This document shows positions 55,168-63,597 of a stretch of 64,000 bases of DNA, piece by piece (the stretch's first letter is position 1; each line of letters begins with the position of its first letter). The notes beneath the pieces are model-generated. The model was not told the DNA's origin. It searched no databases and saw only the letters and a list, made by a program, of their open reading frames with translations. This DNA is from Cupriavidus sp. P-10 (lineage in GTDB: Bacteria; Pseudomonadota; Gammaproteobacteria; Burkholderiales; Burkholderiaceae), in contig NZ_AP025172.1 of the NCBI RefSeq assembly GCF_003402535.2, positions 248,001 to 312,000 of the forward strand. The letters are read 5' to 3'. Made by a program: the position numbers and the translations under genes.

Positions 55168-55677
55168 CTATCGTCGGTGACGCACGAGCGCGATCGTGCC
55201 TCCCCCCGGCGGCTCGGCCCATGCGCCGAAGCCCTGCTGTTTCGCGCCTGGCGGATGTGCGCCGATGGCGAGCCAGACCAGCGCCTCGACATAGGATTCT
55301 GACGAGGGAATGGTGGTGACGTCGAGCGGCGAGACGCCGTACCGCGCCTGCCATTCCGGTGGCAGGGCGAACCACGTGCCGACGTACCAGAGCTTGATCA
55401 GGCTGCGGGCAATGGGACCCAGCCACTCGTCGGCGAGGATGGTCGATCGCATGGCGCGGTCGCGTGCCGGTTCGTCGGGCGGCAGGGCGGCGATGCGGTC
55501 CGTCAGCTCGTCGATGGCGTCAACGCCCGCGACAGCAGTGACGAAGTCGAGATGCTGCCGCACGAGTCCGGTGCCCAGGATATCGAAAGGCGTGAAGCCG
55601 GTGAGCGCCGCGCACGCATGGACGAAGGCGTCCTGTCGGGCGTCAAGGTTTGCGGCTGTCGGATTGGAGGATGCCAT
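55168..55677 (-). CDS. Small subunit of a GMC dehydrogenase (FAD-SLDH-like)
   Basis: The 169-residue protein resembles the small subunit of membrane-bound FAD sorbitol/alcohol dehydrogenases. Features are FVHACAALTGFTPFDILGTG, ARSLIKLWYVGTWFALPPEW and SYVEALVWLAIGAHPPGAKQ. It precedes the frameshifted GMC gene by 70 nt on the same strand, the expected small-large arrangement. It lacks an evident TAT signal. ATG 55677 is preferred; a GTG at 55695 has its purine tract too close. Confidence 0.7.
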   Translation of the reverse strand: MASSNPTAANLDARQDAFVHACAALTGFTPFDILGTGLVRQHLDFVTAVAGVDAIDELTDRIAALPPDEPARDRAMRSTILADEWLGPIARSLIKLWYVGTWFALPPEWQARYGVSPLDVTTIPSSESYVEALVWLAIGAHPPGAKQQGFGAWAEPPGGGTIALVRHRR

Positions 55678-55764
55678 GGGGATATCTGCCTGCACGCTTC
55701 CGGGCCGCTGTCAGGCCAGGCACGGATGTATCCAAATGCTAGTTCGCACGATCCGGCAAGCAAT

Positions 55765-55875
55765 TCAATATTGCTTACGTCTGCTTTTCGGCAGTCGGCG
55801 GATCAATTCACGTGCGAGCGCCTGGTCGGCAGCGGAAGCGGCGAGGACATCGCACTCTCCGAGATTGCCCGGCAT
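55765..55875 (-). CDS. Very small open frame, doubtful
   Basis: A 36-codon frame begins 10 nt after the NTF2-like stop and reads MPGNLGECDVLAASAADQA then LARELIRRLPKSRRKQY. It could be a peptide gene or a scrap of a larger protein. No family is recognised and there is no clear ribosome site. Confidence 0.25.
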   Translation of the reverse strand: MPGNLGECDVLAASAADQALARELIRRLPKSRRKQY

Positions 55876-55885
55876 GGAGGCCGAG

Positions 55886-56326
55886 CTAGGAAAGGCTGGC
55901 GTGGACAGGACCGCTGTCCTGGCGGCGCGGACCACAGCGCCAGGTCACCTGCTTCCAGTACGCATCCTTCGACAGAATCCGCCCATTGGCAACGTGGAAC
56001 ACGTCGAGTCCCATTGCATCCACTGGCTGGCCACCTTCAGTCGTACCGCGGACGCGATAGCGCAGCATCACCATGTCGCCGAACACCTCCATGCGGCCGT
56101 CCGAAAAGGCCACGCCATTGCCGCCTTGTTGTTCGGCAAACCGCTCGCGCAAGTAGCGCAGCGTGGCCTCACGACCTTGCAGGACTTGGCCGCGCGGATC
56201 GCCGTTGGCGGCAGGAAGGTGCCAGGTAAAGTCCTCGGCAAGGCAGGCGGCCGCCGCGTCCGCATCGCCTGCACGGAAGGCGGAGCCAAAAGTCGCCAAC
56301 AGCGTTTTCACTTCGGATTCAGTCAT
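55886..56326 (-). CDS. SnoaL/NTF2-like protein
   Basis: This 146-residue protein is a clear NTF2-like member (EVKTLLATFGSAFRAGDADA, LAEDFTWHLPAANGDPRG, VFGDMVMLRYRVRGTTEGG, VFHVANGRILSKDAYW), close to ketosteroid-isomerase-like proteins. ATG 56326 has GGAG upstream and overlaps the stop of an amidase remnant (ATGACTGA), so the two were once coupled. Function is unknown. Confidence 0.83.
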   Translation of the reverse strand: MTESEVKTLLATFGSAFRAGDADAAAACLAEDFTWHLPAANGDPRGQVLQGREATLRYLRERFAEQQGGNGVAFSDGRMEVFGDMVMLRYRVRGTTEGGQPVDAMGLDVFHVANGRILSKDAYWKQVTWRCGPRRQDSGPVHASLS

Positions 56327-56519
56327 CGGAATCTCCATTGAAGATGTGGTCGGCGCAGGGCAGCGACCCTTCCTGTGTCGCTTCAAATGCCCGCGCGGCG
56401 CGCAGGACCAGCGCATCGGCGTGCGCGGCACCGATGATCTGGAGCCCAACGGGCAGGCCTGTTTGCGTGAAGCCGCAGGGCACGCTGGCCGCGGGTTGCT
56501 GGGAAACGAGTATGGCAAA
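56319..56519 (-). pseudogene. C-terminal remnant of an amidase-signature enzyme
   Basis: The frame encodes QQPAASVPCGFTQTGLPVG then LQIIGAAHADALVLRAARAF and ends at TGA 56319-56321, the C-terminal signature of GatA-like amidases. The catalytic Lys-Ser-Ser region is missing. The remnant stops where TnpB-derived sequence begins on the other strand. Confidence 0.8.
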
Positions 56520-56802
56520 GTTCGCTCGATGCCGCGTGGACGACGTTCAGGGCACAACTCCAGTACAAGGCCATCAGGCAAGCAGTGGTGTTCGCAGAGG
56601 TCGACGAAGCGTTTTCAACCCAAACGTGCTCGTGCTGTGGCGTTATCTCGTCCAGCAGTCCGAAAAAGGTAGGGCCAAACTTGGAATAAGGAGTGGACGT
56701 GTTGCTCGTGCGGGTCGGTACACGACCGCGACACGAACGCCCGCGTGCAACATTGCCCGCCTGGGACATCAGGCGCTAGAAGTAGCAATCTCCCGGGTTT
56801 AG
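56515..56802 (+). mobile_element. tnpB: IS200/IS605-type TnpB remnant (3' end)
   Basis: The sequence encodes the TnpB C-terminus in three frames: SLDAAWTTFRAQLQYKAIRQ then VVFAEVDEAFSTQTCSCCG, a frameshift, TCCSCGSVHDRDTNA with the zinc finger and last catalytic Asp, another shift, then ACNIARLGHQALEVAISRV. It ends at TAG 56800-56802. The N-terminal RuvC and DNA-binding regions are absent. A hairpin at the stop fits the right end of such elements. It is dead. Confidence 0.85.
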
Positions 56803-56807
56803 CCCGG
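56793..56807. repeat. Hairpin at the right end of the TnpB remnant
   Basis: CCGGG (56793-56797) and CCCGG (56803-56807) flank a TTTAG loop that contains the stop codon. Subterminal hairpins like this mark the right ends recognised by TnpA in IS200/IS605 elements and the end of the guide RNA. Confidence 0.55.
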
Positions 56808-57185
56808 AGAGGATGTCAATGGATGGCGCTAGCGTCTGAGAATGACCGCAACGGCAGTAACGGTCGTTGGATACAGTTAAACGAGCGATTGATACTGGTC
56901 TCGGTCTGATGCTGTCGCGAAACGGCGGCCGTCTCTGAACGACGCTTCTCTGCCGTTGAAGGCTCGTAGGCCCAAGGCGGATGTTAAGCGCACCCGCCGT
57001 GCGTGGTGACAATCCTCGTTCGAACAAGACGCAGGCTATTGCGTCCTTACACGCCACGGTTTCCTTCATCGGGTCAGCCACTGGTAAATCGCGTGCAGAT
57101 TTCCGTTGTTGGAGAAACCATCAAGCACGCGACTGTGCCCGAAGCCCCGTGATGCCGGTCCTTATCTCTGATTGCCAGCCTGCTG
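56808..57185. other. Intergenic region
   Basis: No gene is recognised between the TnpB remnant and the SOS-type gene. Confidence 0.35.
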
Positions 57186-57614
57186 TCAGGCCATTTCACT
57201 GGTAGCTTCGCCAGTCAGCGCGACTTCCGTCTCGTCGGTCACCGTGCTTTCCGCTATCGCGTTGTCGTCTCCAGAAACCATGTCGCCCAGACCGATGACG
57301 ACCGTGATATTCGGCGTCCAGTTCTTGCGGTCGGTGCTGACCTCGGCAAACGTGGTCACCGTCGCGGTGTAGCCCTGCGCTCTGAGGTCGTCGGCTAGCC
57401 GTTGCGCGCGCGGTTCCAGCGCTGCTTGCGGATTGTCTTCGTTGATGTCGAGTACCAGTCTGGTCTCGAATTCTTCCTTGCCCCTCTGGATTGCCGTTTG
57501 CATTGCCTTGAGTTGCTTGTTCGCGAGCGCGACGAGCTTGCTGTACCTGGACTCTTCCTGGCTGGCGCGCAATGCCTTGGCGGCGTTGATGATTTCGGTG
57601 CGGTCCACGAACAT
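57186..57614 (-). CDS. Hypothetical protein under a LexA box
   Basis: The 142-residue protein begins with a helical, charged part (DRTEIINAAKALRASQEESR, LVALANKQLKAMQTAIQRG). An alpha/beta part follows (LEPRAQRLADDLRAQGYTAT, WTPNITVVIGLGD), then an acidic tail. I recognise no family; there is no signal peptide. ATG 57614 is used in preference to the start at 57656. A perfect LexA-type box (57699-57714) lies 85 nt upstream, so expression is probably induced by DNA damage. It is a single-gene unit. Confidence 0.65.
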   Translation of the reverse strand: MFVDRTEIINAAKALRASQEESRYSKLVALANKQLKAMQTAIQRGKEEFETRLVLDINEDNPQAALEPRAQRLADDLRAQGYTATVTTFAEVSTDRKNWTPNITVVIGLGDMVSGDDNAIAESTVTDETEVALTGEATSEMA

Positions 57615-57698
57615 GATTGCCTTTCGAGGTGGGGAGAGAAAGCGCAGGCGCCGCACGGGCTCGCTTCAGGAGCCAGCTTTTTCGGGATGCGGCGACAA

Positions 57699-57714
57699 CT
57701 GTATAAATATACAG
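57699..57714. promoter_or_regulatory. LexA (SOS) box
   Basis: CTGTATAAATATACAG is a 16-bp perfect palindrome fitting CTGT-N8-ACAG, the LexA consensus of beta- and gamma-proteobacteria. It lies 85 nt upstream of the minus-strand unknown gene starting at 57614. Confidence 0.8.
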
Positions 57715-57929
57715 TGCTTGCCGGGTAGCCGCAAGGCTTCGGGTCGGTAGTCGCCTCTGGCGCCGGCATGCCCCCTGCCCAGGTCGGACCGAGGGCCGAG
57801 ACCGACCAGAAGCTGGCGATCTGCCTCTAGATATGCTCGCTAAGCCGGCGACGGTTTCCGAGGACACAGCAACCGTTCGTCGACCAACGGTGTCTACGGT
57901 CCAGCCACGCCCGTCGCCTTCGAAACCTC

Positions 57930-57966
57930 TTGTATTACGAGCGTAATGCTATATTATGATCGTAAT
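57930..57966. promoter_or_regulatory. Twin palindromes over the amidase promoter (putative TetR operators)
   Basis: ATTACGAGCGTAAT (57934-57947, perfect) and ATTATGATCGTAAT (57953-57966, one mismatch) are 14-bp palindromes centred 19 bp apart. A promoter-like pair, TTGTAT (57930-57935), 16 bp, TATTAT (57952-57957), is covered by them. The TetR gene at 59862 is the obvious candidate binder. Confidence 0.75.
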
Positions 57967-58032
57967 TTCATGAGCTGCGACTCTTCTCGCGGTCGTGAAA
58001 TGCCGGGTAGACACCTTTCTTGTGAGGAATTT

Positions 58033-59499
58033 ATGAACGACACGATCGCCAGCTCTAGCCAAACGTCTGCGCCAGAAGTGCAGAGGTTCGCTTCACTCGG
58101 GCTCGCCGCGGCCGCCAACGCGATCCGCGGCGGGGAGATGACATCAGAGGCGTACGCTACGGCTTTGCTGCGGCAGGCTCGGTCGCACGCTGACCTTAAC
58201 GCTTTCATCACCATCGACGGAGACGCCGTGCTTGAGGCTGCGAAGAACGCAGACAAGGCGCGGTCGGCCGGGGCAGAGGGTCCCCTACTGGGTGTGCCGA
58301 TCGGGGTGAAGGACAGCTACCTGACGAGGGGGCTGCCCACGAGTATCGGCCTCGATCGTCTGGCGCACTTCATTCCGACGGAAGACGCCGATGCGGTCCG
58401 GGCGATCAAGGATGCAGGTGCTCTCGTCTTCGGCAAGAACAATCTGGTGGAGATGTCCTATGGGCTGACCGGGCACAACGAGCGCTATGGCCAGGTGAAG
58501 AACCCGCGCGCCCACGATCGCGTCACGGGAGGGTCATCAAGCGGTTCTGCCGCATCAGTGGCCGCCGGGATAGTGCCCGCCGCCTTGGGTGGCGATACAG
58601 TCGGATCGATCCGTGTGCCCGCGTCGCTCTGTGGTGTCGTCGGGTTCAAGCCGACCACAGGACGCTGGCCGCGTAACGGCGTCGCACCGATCTCCCACAC
58701 TCTCGACACGACGGGTGTATTCGCGCGTAGTGTTGAGGATTGCATACTGCTGGACCAGGTCGTCACCGGGGAGCAGGCTGCGGAGCCCGTCGAGTGGGAT
58801 TTCAACCTTAAGGGAGTCCGACTGGCTTTCGCGCCGCGGCAGTTTCTGGGTTTGGTGGACTCGGAAGTCGAGAATCGTTTTCGTGAGGTAGTTCGGCGGT
58901 TGCAGGACGCCGGCGCCGAGGTCTTTGAGATCGACCTCGGGGAGGATTTCAATGCCCTCGTCCAGACAACTACGTGGGGCATTTTCGCCCATGAGACCCA
59001 GGGCGCGGTCTCGGAATTCCTCCGTCTACACAATATTCCGACCACGTTCGAGGCGATTTACGGAGGCCTCAAGCCCCAGCTTCGCCAAGCGTGGGAGAAC
59101 ATCGTACTGCCGGGCGGTGCAGGCGCTACCTCAGTGGAGGCCTATCAGACTGCGCTCAACGTAAGCCGTCCGGAAATCCAGCGCCGCCTGAACCAGGCAT
59201 TCGTCACGCGAGGGGCGCTTGCCATTCTGCAGCCGACGACGCCCTGCATGGCGCCTTCGATCGAGAAGCAGGATGAGTTTCACATCGCGGGCCAGGAAGT
59301 CAGCTACCTCGCTTTGGCGAACCATACTTTGTCAGCGAGCAGCGTGGGTCTGCCGGGTATCAGTCTCCCTGCGGGCATGTCTCGCGCGGGCCTTCCGATC
59401 GGTCTTGAACTGGACGCCCCGCTGGCGAGCGACCGGGCGCTTCTGAAGCTTGCCCGCGGGATCGAGGCAGTCTTAGGCACCCAGCCGCCGACGCTCTGA
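58033..59499 (+). CDS. Amidase-signature family enzyme
   Basis: This 488-residue amidase hydrolyses a carboxamide to acid and ammonia. The Ser-cisSer-Lys triad is K93 (GVKDSY), S168 (in GGSSSGS) and S192 (GDTVGSIRVPA), with exact family spacing. ATG 58033 has GAGGA upstream; an open frame from 57946 would run through the operators. The sequence resembles indoleacetamide, mandelamide or aryl amide hydrolases. Two palindromes lie upstream and a TetR gene and a nitrilase lie downstream, which together suggest regulated nitrile/amide use. Confidence 0.92.
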   Translation: MNDTIASSSQTSAPEVQRFASLGLAAAANAIRGGEMTSEAYATALLRQARSHADLNAFITIDGDAVLEAAKNADKARSAGAEGPLLGVPIGVKDSYLTRGLPTSIGLDRLAHFIPTEDADAVRAIKDAGALVFGKNNLVEMSYGLTGHNERYGQVKNPRAHDRVTGGSSSGSAASVAAGIVPAALGGDTVGSIRVPASLCGVVGFKPTTGRWPRNGVAPISHTLDTTGVFARSVEDCILLDQVVTGEQAAEPVEWDFNLKGVRLAFAPRQFLGLVDSEVENRFREVVRRLQDAGAEVFEIDLGEDFNALVQTTTWGIFAHETQGAVSEFLRLHNIPTTFEAIYGGLKPQLRQAWENIVLPGGAGATSVEAYQTALNVSRPEIQRRLNQAFVTRGALAILQPTTPCMAPSIEKQDEFHIAGQEVSYLALANHTLSASSVGLPGISLPAGMSRAGLPIGLELDAPLASDRALLKLARGIEAVLGTQPPTL

Positions 59500-59603
59500 C
59501 GTTCTAGCCCCTTTCCGTGGGAAACGGGCCAACCCCAAACAGCAACTGACGTGACCACGGGGCGCTGCTTGCTATTGCTGGGCTGACGCGCCGATCCATC
59601 CAG

Positions 59604-59834
59604 TACGATATCGGCAATCCGCTCACCGCGTCGAAGATGACCCGCCATCAACTGTCGGCGGGGCTCTATGCACCCATCCGTGTGCTGCTGCGCGAGGATG
59701 GCGATGGTGGTGTCGGGTTTGAATATGATCGACCAGCCTCCGTTTTCGGCCAGTTTGGCAGCGAGGAGGTTAATACCGTGGCTAATCAGCTTGATCGCGA
59801 CCTCCAAGCCTTGTTGGAGGCGCCTGCAAACTGA
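59604..59834 (+). pseudogene. DUF302 C-terminal remnant
   Basis: The frame encodes YDIGNPLTASKMTRHQLSAG, LYAPIRVLLREDGDG, VGFEYDRPASVFGQFGSEEV and a terminal helix, the second half of a DUF302 protein. The first half is missing. An internal ATG (59637) could give a 65-residue product, but that would be an incomplete fold. Confidence 0.7.
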
Positions 59835-59861
59835 CGGCCGCAGGACACGAGTGGAGAGAAG

Positions 59862-60443
59862 ATGCGTTTCGAAAAAGGTCACAAAGCCGCGACTCGGCAG
59901 CACATTCTCGAGGTCGCCTCGAAATGCTTCCGCCGAGAGGGAGTCTCGGCTGCGGGCATCAGCGGGATCATGGGAGCGGCCGGTCTGACCAATGGCGCAT
60001 TCTATCCCCACTTCGGGTCCAAGGAGGAGCTTGTTCGCGAGGCGGTCGGGGGCGCGCTCGCAGAGCGGCAACGGGACCTCGAACAGAAACTCCAGACGGG
60101 CGCTGACCTTGAGGGAGTGATTCGAAGCTACCTCAGTCACGCGCATCGCGAGGACTTGGCATGCGGATGTCCTTCGGCGGCTTTGCTTCCGGAAATCGCT
60201 AGGCACTCGGTGTCAATACGGCAAACCTATGAGGATGGGTTGCAAAGCTTCGTTGCGACATTGGCCGCATTGCTCCCAGATGCGGATTCCACAGCAGCGG
60301 GTCGTCGGGCAACTGCCATCTTCGCTCTCATGGTGGGAACCCTCCAGTTCGCGCGCGCCGTGCCAGACGTTGCACGCGCGGAGCAAATCCTGGAAGGCGG
60401 CGTCGAGGCAGCGCTCCTCCTTGCCCGAGAGTCGCCTGTATGA
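59862..60443 (+). CDS. TetR/AcrR-family regulator
   Basis: This 193-residue regulator has an N-terminal TetR helix-turn-helix (RQHILEVASKCFRREGVSAA, then GIMGAAGLTNGAFYPHFGSK) and a helical ligand domain with the ACGCPSAAL motif. GGAGAGAAG precedes the ATG. It lies after the amidase and before the nitrilase on the same strand. The two 14-bp palindromes at the amidase promoter are probable targets, so it is likely a repressor relieved by an aromatic or amide inducer. The target link is inference. Confidence 0.9.
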   Translation: MRFEKGHKAATRQHILEVASKCFRREGVSAAGISGIMGAAGLTNGAFYPHFGSKEELVREAVGGALAERQRDLEQKLQTGADLEGVIRSYLSHAHREDLACGCPSAALLPEIARHSVSIRQTYEDGLQSFVATLAALLPDADSTAAGRRATAIFALMVGTLQFARAVPDVARAEQILEGGVEAALLLARESPV

Positions 60444-60757
60444 AGATTTCGTCGCGCGCGCCCGAGCCTTCTCAGGGCTGAGCCAGTTCAATGTCCGAGA
60501 TCCAAGGTGACCTGCAGGTGGGCCACCGACTGCCACCGGCGTGAAGCAGCCGTTCGAGCATCCGCCCTGTGACCCAATTGAACGGCAGAAACTGGCCGAT
60601 CCCGGTCAACTGACGAGAAGGCGATCGCCGGCGCTTCTTTCGTTCGAGTCGTGCCGGCGGTCGCGAAGAAACCAAACCGATGGTCTGGCCCGACCATTGG
60701 TTCCGATATTCGCGCCCCGCCTTGCATGATCGGCCTATAGGGGTGCTCCTGATTGCC
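60444..60757. other. Intergenic region
   Basis: A minus-strand frame with TGIGQFLPFNWVTGRMLERL looks protein-like but has no start or known family. No complete gene is present. Confidence 0.35.
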
Positions 60758-61480
60758 CTATTGGAACACCAGAGTCCCCAGCGATTGCCCATTGGTATTG
60801 AATGCCGTGGACTTGGACGAAACAAAGCTGATGTTGCCGCTGGTGTCGATGCGGAACGTTGTCTCATCCTCGGCGATGCGGGCATTGCTGTTGTCGAACA
60901 TCTTGTCGATCAAGGTCAGCAGGAGGCTGCTTCCGGTATCGGTGGCCACGCTATATAACTCGATAAGCGTACCGACCTTCGTGGCCCGTGTGCTGTCCGA
61001 GAAGATCGTGGCGGTTGCCAGCGGTCCCGAGTCGCCGGCCTTTACGGTCGGTGGAATCGTATAGTCGGCGAACACCACGAAGGCGTCCCCCTCGTCGATC
61101 ACCATTACGGCATAGGTAACCGTATTGCGGAAGATGGCCCTGGTGTTCGAGAATGGCGCCGAATTACCATTTGCGACAACCGTGCCGCTAACGGTTTCAG
61201 TGGTCCTCAATACCGAAGTGTTATCCAGTGAGGTCGCAACGAAAGGGGTGGCGATCAGGGTCCCGGAGCCTGATACGGGCACATTCTCTACCGTGCCGGA
61301 AATCGAGAAATTTGCGGTCAGTCCATTCGCCGCCAGACTTGCCATGGCTGTGGTGAGTGGCACCGTCAGAGGCTGCACCGGCGTGCTGGCTGCCCCTGTG
61401 CCGTCGTTGTCGTCATCGCCGCCGCCGCAGCCGCCGAGAAAGAATGAAATTGCAAGCACAAGGAGGAATCTCTTGGACAT
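60758..61480 (-). CDS. Putative lipoprotein of unknown function
   Basis: The 240-residue protein has a lipoprotein signal (RFLLVLAISFFLGGC) followed by GGGDDDNDGTG, an acidic linker. A beta-rich, Ser/Thr-rich domain follows (ANFSISGTVENVPVSGSG, TVKAGDSGPLATATIF). ATG 61480 has AGGAGACTGC upstream; the upstream TTG at 61561 would give no signal. Likely anchored on the outer membrane facing the periplasm or outside. The family is not recognised, and no role is suggested by neighbours. Confidence 0.75.
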   Translation of the reverse strand: MSKRFLLVLAISFFLGGCGGGDDDNDGTGAASTPVQPLTVPLTTAMASLAANGLTANFSISGTVENVPVSGSGTLIATPFVATSLDNTSVLRTTETVSGTVVANGNSAPFSNTRAIFRNTVTYAVMVIDEGDAFVVFADYTIPPTVKAGDSGPLATATIFSDSTRATKVGTLIELYSVATDTGSSLLLTLIDKMFDNSNARIAEDETTFRIDTSGNISFVSSKSTAFNTNGQSLGTLVFQ

Positions 61481-62392
61481 CGCAGTCTCCTGGCCGAAGT
61501 GCCCCGGATTCGAAACTTGTCTTGGCATGCGACCCGGCGAAATGGGCAGGGCATGGCGCAAACCGCAATCTTTCTATCCCCGCGACCCATGCAAAATGCC
61601 CTGCTGTTCGGCAGGCTTGGCGCGCCCGGTCGTCACCCCAAATAAACCGCAACAAAGATGCCAACATTGCCGGATGTGTTGTTTTTATTATGTTACGGCA
61701 GACAAATAGATTCGAGGCAGTGGTGAAATCGGTGCAATCTGTTTCGTTCAGGATACAGTCCGGAAGCTGTCAGGCGTATGCCCTCTGGCCGCCGCGATGG
61801 GCAAACTCAGAGTCGTCGTGTCATTCGCCGGTGGCCGGGATGCGAGGTATCGCCAACCCGCTGACCGGCGCCCGATGCCAATCGTTGCCCTTGTACTGCT
61901 TGATACCTACCCGGATTGCCACGGGGAACATCGTCGCGGTTTGCGGCTCTCCAACCTGCTCTCGTTCCTGATGATCGCCATCTCTGGTCTGTTCCTCGTG
62001 CAAGCACGAACTCCCGCTGATGCGCTTCGGGGAACACAAGGAGTTGCGGAAGCCCGCCTTTCAACGTTGGCAGAAAAGGAGGGAAGTTAGTCCTGCCAGC
62101 CAACGCAGAAATTTATATTATCGCTTCCATCGCATCCGATGAAAGCGCGAGCTCGAGCTCGATGCGGTCGCTAGTCGCGACCGTGAGCTGCTTGCCCTGT
62201 CCCGCCGCGTCGAGCAAGTGCTTGGACGCCTGCGTGGACCCGGCGGTTCTGAGCCGAACCCGCCTGACTTGAAGGCTGCTACCTCGACCGTCGGAGCCAG
62301 TTGTCACGAACGTTCGACACTGAACTGCTGCCGCCTGTCCAACTTCGTTGCGGCACTACGGTGTCGCGTCCCATGCAAAGGAAATTTTTCAA
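61481..62392. other. Long intergenic region with scraps
   Basis: About 900 bp without a convincing gene. A plus-strand stretch near 62140-62230 encodes a coiled-coil-like piece (RDRELLALSRRVEQVLGRL), possibly a remnant. A perfect palindrome GAGCTCGAGCTC lies at about 62149-62160. The 3' end leads into the nitrilase. Confidence 0.35.
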
Positions 62393-63412
62393 ATGACAGT
62401 CATCAAAGCTGCCGCAGTCCAGATCAGCCCTGTGCTTTACAGCCGTGAGGCAACCGTGGATAAAGTCGTGCAGAAGATCCACGAGCTTGGTGAGAAGGGG
62501 GTGCAGTTCGCTACGTTTCCGGAAACGGTGGTGCCATACTACCCATATTTCTCAGCGGTCCAGACGGGCCTCCAACTCCTTGCCGGAAATGAACATCTCA
62601 GGTTGCTCGAGCAGTCCGTGACGGTACCGTCCCCTGCCACCCATGCAATCGGAGATGCGGCCCGCAAGGCTGGGATGGTGGTGTCCATTGGTGTAAATGA
62701 GCGTGACAGAGGCACCATCTACAACGCGCAGTTGCTTTTCGACGCAGATGGGACCCTGATCCAGCGCCGCCGAAAGATCACGCCCACGCATTTCGAACGC
62801 ATGATCTGGGGTCAGGGCGACGGGTCTGGCCTTCGCGCGGTCGACAGCAAGGTCGGACGAATCGGCCAGCTCGCATGCTTTGAGCACAACAATCCGCTCG
62901 CGCGCTACGCGATGATCGCCGACGGAGAACAGATCCATTCGGCCATGTATCCGGGGTCAGCCTTCGGCGAAGGCTTTGCCAAAAGGATGGAAATCAATAT
63001 CCGACACCATGCGCTTGAGTCTGGCTGCTTCGTGGTGAATGCGACAGCGTGGTTGGATCCTGACCAGCAGGCGCAAATCATGAGGGACACGGGATGCAAC
63101 ATCGAGCCGATTTCTGGCGGTTGCTTGACCACTATCGTGACACCGGACGGCATGTTGTTGGGCGAACCTATCCGCTCGGGTGAGGGTGAGGTCATCGCCG
63201 ATCTTGATTTCTCGTTGATCGACCGGCGCAAGGTGTTGATGGACTCGGCTGGACACTACAACAGACCAGAGTTGCTTAGTCTCCTGATCGACCGAACGGA
63301 TACCGCCCACCTGCACGAACGCGCCGCGCACGCCGAATCGTTCATTAATCAAGACTCATTCGCCGCGCAACAGGGAGGCCTGAGCGGGCGTCCAGAACGA
63401 GGCTTCCCATAA
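62393..63412 (+). CDS. Nitrilase, Nit6803-like, with a chimeric C-terminal tail
   Basis: This 339-residue nitrilase converts nitriles to acid and ammonia. The Glu-Lys-Cys triad is E44 (FPETVVPYYPY), K128 (RRRKITPTH) and C162 (GQLACFEHNNPLARY). The post-cysteine region (MYPGSAFGEGFAKRMEINIR, HHALESGCFVVNATAW) is close to the Nit6803 type. ATG 62393 has AAGGAAA upstream and removes a non-homologous 15-residue extension. The last about 18 residues (from roughly 63356) are encoded antisense to a DUF2789 gene, so the natural C-terminus was probably replaced when the module inserted. The catalytic core is intact. Confidence 0.9.
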   Translation: MTVIKAAAVQISPVLYSREATVDKVVQKIHELGEKGVQFATFPETVVPYYPYFSAVQTGLQLLAGNEHLRLLEQSVTVPSPATHAIGDAARKAGMVVSIGVNERDRGTIYNAQLLFDADGTLIQRRRKITPTHFERMIWGQGDGSGLRAVDSKVGRIGQLACFEHNNPLARYAMIADGEQIHSAMYPGSAFGEGFAKRMEINIRHHALESGCFVVNATAWLDPDQQAQIMRDTGCNIEPISGGCLTTIVTPDGMLLGEPIRSGEGEVIADLDFSLIDRRKVLMDSAGHYNRPELLSLLIDRTDTAHLHERAAHAESFINQDSFAAQQGGLSGRPERGFP

Positions 63413-63520
63413 TTCGATGTCGAGCGGCAGCGGCGAGCGTTTCGCGACAAATGCCTTGACGTCACTCTCGTCGGACGGCAAACCGAGTTGTGCGAACAGT
63501 TCAGCTAAGGAATGGAGTTG
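63356..63520 (-). pseudogene. DUF2789 gene remnant, truncated at both ends
   Basis: The frame encodes HSLAELFAQLGLPSDESDVK, AFVAKRSPLPLDIELWEA and SFWTPAQASLLRGE, the core of DUF2789 proteins. The start codon is gone (an in-frame TGA lies just before it), and the natural C-terminal third is missing. Its 3' end overlaps the nitrilase 3' end on the opposite strand. Confidence 0.78.
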
Positions 63521-63597
63521 TGGTCAGTCTGGGCGAGGCGCTACCAGTACGCGCTGGCTGTAGGTGTGAGGGCGCAGACGTAAGGGGTATGGAAGAC

